From CAIWHR01 sp035541655 (GTDB lineage Bacteria > Pseudomonadota > Gammaproteobacteria > Burkholderiales > Casimicrobiaceae): a stretch of 64,000 nt of DNA. The DNA lies in NCBI GenBank assembly GCA_035541655.1, contig DATKMY010000147.1, positions 1-64,000 of the forward strand, in the 5' to 3' direction. Position 1 is the stretch's first letter; every line of letters begins with the position of its first letter. The notes below the pieces were generated by a model that saw only the letters and a program-made list of their open reading frames with translations, did no database searches and was not told where the DNA came from. A program made the translations under genes and the position numbers. This document shows, in pieces, positions 47,966 through 55,508 of this stretch.

Positions 47966-47993
47966 TCATACGGGCGAGCATCGCCGAAAGCAA
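47965..47993 (-). promoter_or_regulatory. Sigma-70 promoter of groESL
   Basis: On the minus strand, TTGCTT (47993-47988), 17 bases, then TATGAT (47970-47965): a good housekeeping promoter ending exactly at the CIRCE operator. No sigma-32-like CTTGAAA box is evident, which supports HrcA repression as the control. Confidence 0.7.
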
Positions 47994-48185
47994 CCCCGCA
48001 ACGAATAAAAAGCTCCGGCAGCGGCACCCGGGACGCCGCCTCGCGTGCGCGATGGCTCGCAGCGTCGCGGCGAAGGGCATCCGTCAGTCACGACCGCCGA
48101 AGGCTCGCCGGGAACCGCTCGTAAGGCGCTCCTTTCAGCTGTGGTTCAGCGGCGTTATGTTCTTGAAACACGCGAGGCTCATTCG

Positions 48186-48761
48186 ATGCTCCGCCCTGCC
48201 CACGTCATCGATCTTCCCGCCCTTCGCGCCTTCATTCGAGAGGGTGCGCTCACCGGCAGTTTCGAGCGCGAGCTCGCTACGGAGTCGCGCGAGGCCACGA
48301 ACTTCTTCACGACTCTCAGGCAGGCGCTTGCCTCGGGATATTGCGTCGAAGAGGATCCGCGGACCGGCAACCCCGCGACGTTGGCCGTTCTCGCGTACGT
48401 CTACGTGCCCGATCACGACCCGACGGTGCATCGCCCGATCGGGTTCGGCATCTTCAAGGCGGCAGGTGTCGGCTACGAGCTCTGGCTCACGGGAATCGAT
48501 GCCGGCTGGCGCGGGCGCGGCCACGGCCGGCGAATGTTTGCGGCACTCCTCGACACGCCGCCGGGTCGCAATGCATACCTCGTCCGCGTGAAGAACTCCG
48601 GAAGCGAAAGCCTGGCGATGGCGCACCTGCTGGGCTCGTTCGGCTATTCGTCGGTTCACGAAACCCCCAAGCTCACCTGGTACCTGCGCCGCGACGCCCC
48701 CGAGGCGCTCCGTGCCGCGTACGCGGGGACCCCGGCCGCCGAAACGAGGAAGGCGAGCTGA
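48186..48761 (+). CDS. GNAT family N-acetyltransferase
   Basis: A 191-residue acetyltransferase with the CoA loop GWRGRGHGRRMFAALL. A conserved-looking N-terminus (MLRPAHVIDLPALRAFIREGA) follows the ATG at 48186; the frame is open 47 codons further upstream through the groESL control region, which is not credible as coding. The substrate is unknown. Divergent from groESL. Confidence 0.78.
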   Translation: MLRPAHVIDLPALRAFIREGALTGSFERELATESREATNFFTTLRQALASGYCVEEDPRTGNPATLAVLAYVYVPDHDPTVHRPIGFGIFKAAGVGYELWLTGIDAGWRGRGHGRRMFAALLDTPPGRNAYLVRVKNSGSESLAMAHLLGSFGYSSVHETPKLTWYLRRDAPEALRAAYAGTPAAETRKAS

Positions 48762-48881
48762 TTCGGTCGGCCGCCGCCGGCATTGGCCCTCGGCCGGCCG
48801 GCGCCTAATCGCAGTCGAGCCGGACCGTGGTACCGTTGCGCCGTTGCGCGATCGCTCATCGCGCCGACGCGCGCTTATCCG

Positions 48882-49652
48882 ATGGATGACCTGACACCGG
48901 CTCGGACCGCCGAGCCCCCGCGGGCCCCTTTAGCGGTCGCCTCCGGCCGCGGCAGTGCCTGGTGGACCGAGGGCTGGCATTTGTTCGTCGCCGCGCCGGG
49001 ACCGTGGGTCGCGATCACGCTGATCTTCATCGTGCTGATCGTGTTGATCGCGCTCATTCCGATCATCGGAAGCGTGGCGTCGTCGTTGCTGGGCCCGGTG
49101 TTTGCCGGCGGCATCGTCGCAGGTTGCCGCTCGCTCGATCGGGGCGGCGGTCTCACCGTCGGGCACCTCTTCGCGGGCTTCTCGGATCGGCTCGGGCCCC
49201 TCATCATCGTCGGCCTCGTCTACCTGATCGGATCGTTCGCGATCGTCGCGGTGGTCGCGGTCTGCATGATCGCCACGCTCGGCGTCGGTGGAATCACCTC
49301 GCTGTTGAGCGGCGACCCCTACCAGGCGGGGATGACGCTGCTCGCGAGCGTCGGGATCGGGACGCTCCTCGCGCTGCTGGTCGGATCGTTGCTCGGGATT
49401 CCGCTGCTCATGGCGTACTGGTTTGCGCCGGCGCTCGTCGTCCTTCGCAACGACGAACCGCTCGCTGCGATGAAGGCGAGCTTTGTGGCATGCCTGGTCA
49501 ACATGCTGCCGATGCTGGTCTACAGCCTGCTCGGACTCGTGTTTGCGATCGTCGCGTCGATTCCGCTCGGCCTCGGCTGGTTCGTCCTGGGACCCGTGTT
49601 CGCCGCGAGCGTATACGCGAGCTACAAGGACATATTTGGAGCGCCGGCTTAG
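48882..49652 (+). CDS. BPSS1780-type integral membrane protein
   Basis: A 256-residue membrane protein with about six hydrophobic segments, including VAITLIFIVLIVLIALIPIIG, LIIVGLVYLIGSFAIVAVV and the conserved PLLMAYWFAPALVVLRNDEPLAAMKASF. This wording matches the BPSS1780 family of Burkholderiales membrane proteins of unknown function. A second member is at 54678. The start at 48882 (MDDLTPAR) is chosen over an upstream open extension. It converges with polA, 37 bases away. Confidence 0.82.
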   Translation: MDDLTPARTAEPPRAPLAVASGRGSAWWTEGWHLFVAAPGPWVAITLIFIVLIVLIALIPIIGSVASSLLGPVFAGGIVAGCRSLDRGGGLTVGHLFAGFSDRLGPLIIVGLVYLIGSFAIVAVVAVCMIATLGVGGITSLLSGDPYQAGMTLLASVGIGTLLALLVGSLLGIPLLMAYWFAPALVVLRNDEPLAAMKASFVACLVNMLPMLVYSLLGLVFAIVASIPLGLGWFVLGPVFAASVYASYKDIFGAPA

Positions 49653-49689
49653 CTCACGCCGCCGCCCCTCGGGCCTGCCGGTCAGGCCC

Positions 49690-52461
49690 CTAGTGCGCCT
49701 TCTCCCAATTCGGGCCGGCGCCCACGTCGACGACCAGCGGCACCGATAACTGGGCGACGCCGGTCATCTCCTGCTGGAGCACGATCTCGACGCGGGCCAG
49801 CTCTCCGTCCGGAACCTCGAGCACGAGCTCGTCGTGCACCTGCAGGAGGAGCCTCGTCGCGAGGTCGTCGCGGCGGATCCGGTTGCGCACCGCGATCATC
49901 GCCAGCTTGACGAGGTCGGCCGCCGTCCCCTGCATCGGGGCGTTGATCGCCGCGCGCTCGGCGGCGGCGCGACGCGGCCCTCCGCCCGCCCTGATGTCGG
50001 AGAGCCACAGCCGCCGTCCGAACACCGTCTCGACGTATCCGTGCTCGCGCGCGAATTCGCGCGTCGACTGCATGTACGCGGCCACGCCGGGATAGCGCTG
50101 GAAATAGCGCTCGATGAATTGCGAAGCGGCGGCGCGCTCGATGCCGAGCTGCTGCGCGAGGCCGAACGCGCTCATTCCGTAGATCAGCCCGAAATTCACC
50201 GCCTTGATGTAGCGCCGCTGCTCGGTCGTCACCTGGTCGAGCGAAACGCCGAACACTTCCGCGGCGGTCGCCTTGTGGATGTCCGCGCCATCGCGGAACG
50301 CCTTGACGAGCGCGGGATCCGCGGAGAGGTGCGCCATGATCCGCAGCTCGATCTGCGAATAGTCGGCCGAGACGATGACGTGGCCCGGAGGTGCGATGAA
50401 CGCTTCGCGTATGCGGCGTCCCTCGGCGGTACGCACCGGGATGTTCTGCAGATTCGGATCGGTCGACGCGAGCCGGCCGGTGACAGCCGTCGCCTGGCTG
50501 TACGTCGTGTGCACGCGCCCGGTGCGCGGATTGACCATCGACGGCAGCTTGTCGGTGTACGTCGATTTGAGCTTTGCGAGCGCGCGATGCTCGAGGATGC
50601 GCTTCGGCAGCGGATAGTTGGCGGCGAGCTCGCTCAGCACGTCCTCGTCCGTCGACGGCTGGCCGGTCGCAGTCTTGCGCAGCGACGGCAGCTTCATCCG
50701 CTCGAAGAGGATCTCGGCAAGCTGCCTGGGCGAGGCGAGGTTGAACGGGTGGCCGGCCAGCTCGAACGCCTCGCGCTCGAGCGCCATCACCTTCTCGCCG
50801 AGCTCGCGGCTCTGGGCGGCGAGCAGCACCGTGTCGAGCATCACCCCGGTCCGCTCCATCTCGTAGAGCACTTCGCGCACCGGGATCTCGATCGTCGAAT
50901 AGACGCGGTCGAGCTTCGGGTCGGCGACAATGCGCGGATGGAGGTAGCGATGGAGCTGCAGCGTGACGTCGGCGTCCTCGGCCGAGTAGCGCGTCGCGCC
51001 TTCGATGTCGACCTGATCGAAGCCGATCTGCTTAGCGCCCTTGCCGGCAACCTCCGCGTAAGTGATCGTCTTCACGTTGAGATGACGCCACGCGAGGTTG
51101 TCCATGTCGTGCGGGCGATGCGCCTCGAGCACATAGGATTCGAGCAGCGTATCGTGCGCGACGCCTGCGAGCGCGAGGCCGTGATTCGCGAGCACGTGCT
51201 GGTCGTACTTGAGGTTCTGCCCGACCTTGCGCTTCGCGGGATTCGCGAACCACGGCGCGAGACGCGCGAGGGTTGCATCGAGCGGGAGTTGCTCCGGAGC
51301 GCCGGGATAGCGATGTTCGAGCGGGATGTAGCACGCGCGCCCGGGCTCGATCGCGAACGCAATTCCGACGATGCGCGCCTGCATCGGGTCGATGCTCGTC
51401 GTCTCGGTGTCGACGCAGACGAGCTCGGCACGCTCGATCGCGTCGATCCAGCGCTCGAGCGCAACGTCGTCGAGCACCGCCTCGTAGTGCCTCGGCGGCG
51501 GCGGCGGCGCGTCGCCCGTGACCGACGCGTCGCGCGCACCGGGATCGACGAACGTCCGCGCGTTCTCGCGCGCCGCGCGATCGGCGATCTTCGCCGCGGC
51601 GTCGTTGCCGGAATTGCGGTCCGGATCGTCCTTGAGCCAGGCCTTGAATCCGTACCGCTCGTACAGCGTCCGCACTCTCGCCGCGTCGCGCTCACCGATC
51701 ACGAGATCGGTCGCCGCGACGGGCAGCGCGCAGTCGGTCTTCACCGTCAGGAGGCGCCGCCCCTGCGGCAGCCAGTCGAGCGCCGCGCGCAGGTTGTCGC
51801 CGACGACGCCGGAAATTTCGCGGGCGTGCGCGATGACGCCTTCGAGCGTCCCATACAGGCCGAGCCACTTCGCCGCGGTTTTCGGTCCGACTTTGGCCAC
51901 GCCGGGAACGTTGTCGATCGCGTCGCCCGTCAGCGTAAGGAGATCGAGCACCTGATCGGCGCGCACGCCGAACTTCGCGAGCACACCGGCTTCGTCGAGT
52001 GTCTCGTTGCTCATGGTGTTGACGAGCTTGACGCCGGGACGCACAAGTTGCGCGAGATCCTTGTCGCCGGTCGAGATCGTCGTCGCGATTCCCTTTTCCG
52101 ACGCGTCGCGCGCGAGCGTCCCGATCACGTCGTCGGCCTCGACGCCTTCGATCATCAACAGCGGCCAGCCGTGTGCGCGTATCAGCTCGTGCAGCGGCCT
52201 GATCTGCCGCGCGAGATCGTCAGGCATCGGCGTGCGGTTCGCCTTGTATTCGGGATACCAGTCGTCGCGAAACGTCTTTCCCGGCGCGTCGAAGACGACG
52301 GCGAAGTAGTCGGGCTTTTCGTCTTGGGCTATTCTGCGCAGCATCGCGAGCACGCCGCGCAACGCCCCGGTCGGCTCGCCGTCCGCGGCACGCAAATCGG
52401 GGAGCGCGTGGAATGCGCGATACAGGTACGACGAACCATCCACCAGAACGAGCGCAGCCAT
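49690..52461 (-). CDS. polA: DNA polymerase I
   Basis: A 923-residue repair and replication polymerase. It has the 5'-3' exonuclease domain (VDGSSYLYRAFHALPDL through the helix-hairpin-helix GVAKVGPKTAAKWL). The 3'-5' proofreading domain is active-looking (VCVDTETTSIDPM, NLKYDQHVL, YSAEDADVTLQLH). The polymerase domain carries motif A SADYSQIELRIMAHLS, motif B RRYIKAVNFGLIYGMSAFGL and motif C VHDELVLEV. Length is normal. The ATG at 52461 overlaps the divergent LOG-family ATG by two bases. Confidence 0.98.
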   Translation of the reverse strand: MAALVLVDGSSYLYRAFHALPDLRAADGEPTGALRGVLAMLRRIAQDEKPDYFAVVFDAPGKTFRDDWYPEYKANRTPMPDDLARQIRPLHELIRAHGWPLLMIEGVEADDVIGTLARDASEKGIATTISTGDKDLAQLVRPGVKLVNTMSNETLDEAGVLAKFGVRADQVLDLLTLTGDAIDNVPGVAKVGPKTAAKWLGLYGTLEGVIAHAREISGVVGDNLRAALDWLPQGRRLLTVKTDCALPVAATDLVIGERDAARVRTLYERYGFKAWLKDDPDRNSGNDAAAKIADRAARENARTFVDPGARDASVTGDAPPPPPRHYEAVLDDVALERWIDAIERAELVCVDTETTSIDPMQARIVGIAFAIEPGRACYIPLEHRYPGAPEQLPLDATLARLAPWFANPAKRKVGQNLKYDQHVLANHGLALAGVAHDTLLESYVLEAHRPHDMDNLAWRHLNVKTITYAEVAGKGAKQIGFDQVDIEGATRYSAEDADVTLQLHRYLHPRIVADPKLDRVYSTIEIPVREVLYEMERTGVMLDTVLLAAQSRELGEKVMALEREAFELAGHPFNLASPRQLAEILFERMKLPSLRKTATGQPSTDEDVLSELAANYPLPKRILEHRALAKLKSTYTDKLPSMVNPRTGRVHTTYSQATAVTGRLASTDPNLQNIPVRTAEGRRIREAFIAPPGHVIVSADYSQIELRIMAHLSADPALVKAFRDGADIHKATAAEVFGVSLDQVTTEQRRYIKAVNFGLIYGMSAFGLAQQLGIERAAASQFIERYFQRYPGVAAYMQSTREFAREHGYVETVFGRRLWLSDIRAGGGPRRAAAERAAINAPMQGTAADLVKLAMIAVRNRIRRDDLATRLLLQVHDELVLEVPDGELARVEIVLQQEMTGVAQLSVPLVVDVGAGPNWEKAH

Positions 52462-53185
52462 GTATCAGACCACCAAGATCCCCGAGCTCATCGATCCGCA
52501 GCCGACGTACACCACCGACGGGCGCGAAGCCTGGCGGGTGCTCGGAATTATGGCAGAGTTCGCCACCGCGACCGAGCGACTGCGCGGCGTGCGTCCCGCG
52601 GTTTCGATGTTCGGAAGCGCGCGCATAAAGCCGGGACATCCGTATTTCGAGAAGACCGAGCGGATCGCGCGTCTGCTCTCCGACGCGGGATTCACGGTGA
52701 TATCGGGAGGCGGACCGGGACTGATGGAAGCCGCCAATCGCGGCGCCTTCGCGGGCAAATCTCCGGCGGTCGGACTCAACATCCTGCTGCCGCACGAGAA
52801 GAGCGGCAACCCGTTCCAGGACGTCTCGTTCGACTTCCGCTATTTCTTCGCGCGCAAGATGATGTTCGTACGCTTCGCTTCCGCCTACGTCGTGCTTCCC
52901 GGCGGATTCGGAACGCTCGACGAGCTCTCCGAATGCCTGACGCTCGTGCAGACCGGGAAGAGCCGCCGCATCCCGATCATCCTCGTCGGCGGTGAATTCT
53001 GGCGCGGGCTCGTCGACTGGATGCGCGACAAGCTCGTCGGCGAAGCGATGTGCGATCCGGCGGATATGGATCTCATGAAAGTGATCGAGGAACCCGAGGC
53101 GATCGTCGAGGCGATTTTCGATTTCTACGAGACGCGCGGCTTCCAGCCGACGCGCGAAGAACGCGACAAGATGCTGAACCTCTAG
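52460..53185 (+). CDS. LOG-family protein (cytokinin riboside 5'-monophosphate phosphoribohydrolase type)
   Basis: A 241-residue Rossmann-like protein. ISGGGPGLMEAANRGAF and VVLPGGFGTLDELSECLTLVQTGK are the two LOG/TIGR00730 motifs, the second with the catalytic Arg/Glu context of phosphoribohydrolases. In bacteria such proteins hydrolyse nucleoside monophosphates or act in stress responses. The ATG at 52460 shares bases with the polA start; an internal Met (residue 31, MAEFATATERL) would free the polA upstream region. I keep the longer form because homologues beside polA have a similar leader. Confidence 0.88.
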   Translation: MYQTTKIPELIDPQPTYTTDGREAWRVLGIMAEFATATERLRGVRPAVSMFGSARIKPGHPYFEKTERIARLLSDAGFTVISGGGPGLMEAANRGAFAGKSPAVGLNILLPHEKSGNPFQDVSFDFRYFFARKMMFVRFASAYVVLPGGFGTLDELSECLTLVQTGKSRRIPIILVGGEFWRGLVDWMRDKLVGEAMCDPADMDLMKVIEEPEAIVEAIFDFYETRGFQPTREERDKMLNL

Positions 53186-53249
53186 AGCGCGCCGCGAGTC
53201 GAACTCGTCGGGCGCCGTGCAATGCGGGCGTCTGCTAGAATGAGGGCAC

Positions 53250-53630
53250 ATGACAGAGCCCCGCAACTCGCTGCGTCTCGCCGCCGCCGCGGTGGCTTTG
53301 GCGGCTGCGACAGCTCTCGCCCAGACGCTCCCACCGGCGCCGCCACCGCCGCCAATACCGCCGGAGTCGGAATCGCGCGACAACGCGCCGCCGCCGCCCC
53401 CGCCGGTTGCCAGCGACGCGGAGCTCGAGCCGCAGGTGACGATTACGAAGAAGGACGACCAAACGATCGAAGAAGCGCGCGTCAACGGCAAGCTGATGTG
53501 GGTCAAAGTCACGCCGCGCAACGGCCGGCCATACTTTCTGATTCCGGATGCGACGGAGGGAACGCTCATTCGCCGCGAGGGGTTCGATCCGGGACTCAAG
53601 GTGCCGCTGTGGCTGCTCTTTTCGTTCTAA
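53250..53630 (+). CDS. DUF2782 family exported protein
   Basis: A 126-residue protein with a signal peptide (about 1-24), a proline-rich segment (PPAPPPPPIPPESE), and a C-terminal domain QVTITKKDDQTIEEARVNGKLMWVKVTPRNGRPYFLI, the DUF2782 hallmark. The function of the family is unknown; it is regularly found between LOG and thrB in betaproteobacteria. It is 64 bases after the LOG gene. Confidence 0.88.
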   Translation: MTEPRNSLRLAAAAVALAAATALAQTLPPAPPPPPIPPESESRDNAPPPPPPVASDAELEPQVTITKKDDQTIEEARVNGKLMWVKVTPRNGRPYFLIPDATEGTLIRREGFDPGLKVPLWLLFSF

Positions 53631-53691
53631 GGTAATTCTCCTTCTTCGAGATACTCAACGAGGCGGCGCCGCCCGCGCGCCGCATGGCCCG

Positions 53692-54681
53692 ATGTCGGTC
53701 TATACGCCCGTCACCACCGAGGAACTCGACGCATGGCTCGCGCGCTATGCGGTGGGCACGCTCACGCTCCAGGCGCCGATCGCCGCCGGGATCGAGAACA
53801 CCAACTACTTCGTGACGACGACGAGGGGCCGCTACGTGCTCACGCTCTACGAGCGACTCCCCGCGAACGAGCTGCCGTTCTATCTCAACCTGATGGCGCA
53901 TCTCGCGCGCGCGGGCGTGGAGTGCCCAGCGCCCGAGCCGGACCGCACCGGCGCTCTATTCAGCATGCTCAACGGGAAGCCCGCGAGCCTCGTCAGCCGC
54001 GTGGACGGCGAGCCGATGCTCAGGCCGGACGCCGTGCACTGCGCGGCGGTGGGCGCGGCGCTCGGGCGCCTACATCGTGCGTCGGTGAGCTATCGGCCGC
54101 GCCTCACCAATCGCCGCGGTCCCTCGTGGTGGCGGCAGGCCGCGCGCGCGGTGCGCCCCTTTCTCGAAGCGGAACAGAACCAGCTGCTCGCCGCGGAGCT
54201 GAAGTTCCTGACGGGATTCGGCAAGGTTCGCATGCCACGCGGCGCGATCCACGGCGATCTCTTCTGCGACAACGTGCTCTTCGAAGGTGAGCGCGTCTCG
54301 GGGATCATCGACTTCGGCTTCGCGGCGACGGACTTCCTAGCCTACGACCTCGCGATCACGGTCAACGACTGGTGCATCGTCGACGCCGGCCCCGACGCCG
54401 GAGCGCTCGTTCCCGAGCTCGTCGACGCGCTGACGGGTGCGTACCAGGGCGTGCGCGAGCTCACCGCCGACGAGCGAGCACAGTGGCCCGCGCTGCTTCG
54501 CGCGGCGGCGCTTCGCTTCTGGCTGTCGCGTCTATACGATCTGCACCTGCCGCGCCCGGGGGAGCTCGTGCATGCGCACGATCCCGCGCACTTCGAGCGG
54601 ATTCTGCGCGACCGCATCCTCGACGCCGCACCGCTGCCCGAGGCGGTCCGTTCCGCGCCTGCCGCGCCGCCCGCACCGTGA
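53692..54681 (+). CDS. thrB: Homoserine kinase (aminoglycoside phosphotransferase-fold type)
   Basis: A 329-residue kinase of the ThrB type found in Pseudomonas and betaproteobacteria. SVYTPVTTEELDAWLARYAVG start, PIAAGIENTNYFV nucleotide loop, catalytic HGDLFCDNVLF and metal-binding IDFGFAATD. It phosphorylates homoserine in threonine synthesis. The ATG at 53692 is chosen; the frame opens 48 codons earlier inside the preceding gene. Its stop overlaps the next gene by 4 bases (GTGA). Confidence 0.93.
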   Translation: MSVYTPVTTEELDAWLARYAVGTLTLQAPIAAGIENTNYFVTTTRGRYVLTLYERLPANELPFYLNLMAHLARAGVECPAPEPDRTGALFSMLNGKPASLVSRVDGEPMLRPDAVHCAAVGAALGRLHRASVSYRPRLTNRRGPSWWRQAARAVRPFLEAEQNQLLAAELKFLTGFGKVRMPRGAIHGDLFCDNVLFEGERVSGIIDFGFAATDFLAYDLAITVNDWCIVDAGPDAGALVPELVDALTGAYQGVRELTADERAQWPALLRAAALRFWLSRLYDLHLPRPGELVHAHDPAHFERILRDRILDAAPLPEAVRSAPAAPPAP

Positions 54682-55505
54682 GCGCTTCTCCGCAACCCAT
54701 TGCATTCGCGCAGCACCCCGCGCGCCGCGGGATCGCGTGGCTGCGGGAAGCCGCGGCAATGCTTGCGGAGCACCGCGTTCGATGGCTCGTGCTGCTGCTC
54801 GTCTACTACGTGATCCAGTTGCTGATGAGCGTCGTGCCGGTTGTCGGTCCCCTCGCGATGATGATCCTGCGACCCGTGTTCACCGTGGGCTTCCTCGCCG
54901 CGGCATGGACCCAGCAGCGCGGAGGCGTCCCCGGGATCGCGCATCTTTTCCGCGGGTTCCAGACGAACCTGCGCGCGCTGGTTCCGATCGGAGTCGTGCT
55001 GGTCGCGGGGACGATGGTCGCGATCCTCGCCACGGCGCTCGTCGACGGCGGCGCTTTGCTCGATGCGGTCACGGCGAACGCGAAGCCGGACGAGGGGCTC
55101 GTCATGAACGCGCGCGTCGAGGCGGCGATGCTGTTCGGCATCGTCTGCGCGCTGCCGACGCTGCTCGCCGTGTGGTTCGCGCCGGCGCTGGTCGTTTTCC
55201 AGGATTGTGGCGCGATGCAGGCGCTAGCGACAAGCTTCCGCGCCGCGCTCGCCAACTGGCGCGCGCTTGTGGTCTACGGGTTACTGCTCTTCTTCTACGG
55301 TGCCGTGCTGCCGGGCATGGCGATCGCCGTGATAGCGGTTGTCGCACCCGCCGAGGCCGCGCCCTACGTGATCGCCCTGACCATCGTCCCGTACATTTTC
55401 CTGTTCGTCGCCGCGCAGGCGATTTCGGATTACGTCGCTTATCGCGACATCTTCCATCCCGACGAAGTCGCCGCGCTGCCGGAGTCGGGCGTCAGGGCGC
55501 CGTAG
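54678..55505 (+). CDS. BPSS1780-type integral membrane protein (second copy)
   Basis: A 275-residue membrane protein with about six hydrophobic segments, including WLVLLLVYYVIQLLMSVVPVVGPL and the family core LLAVWFAPALVVFQDCGAMQAL. GTG at 54678 overlaps the thrB stop, so it is coupled to thrB. It is paralogous to the gene at 48882 but clearly divergent. Converges with uvrD, only 3 bases between stops. Confidence 0.85.
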   Translation: MSASPQPIAFAQHPARRGIAWLREAAAMLAEHRVRWLVLLLVYYVIQLLMSVVPVVGPLAMMILRPVFTVGFLAAAWTQQRGGVPGIAHLFRGFQTNLRALVPIGVVLVAGTMVAILATALVDGGALLDAVTANAKPDEGLVMNARVEAAMLFGIVCALPTLLAVWFAPALVVFQDCGAMQALATSFRAALANWRALVVYGLLLFFYGAVLPGMAIAVIAVVAPAEAAPYVIALTIVPYIFLFVAAQAISDYVAYRDIFHPDEVAALPESGVRAP

Positions 55506-55508
55506 AAG

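Noticed and set aside
49834..52995. A 1053-codon open frame antisense to polA
   Set aside because: It is the shadow of polA in GC-rich DNA, with arginine/histidine/aspartate-rich low-complexity translation and no domain. The polA motifs on the other strand are complete.
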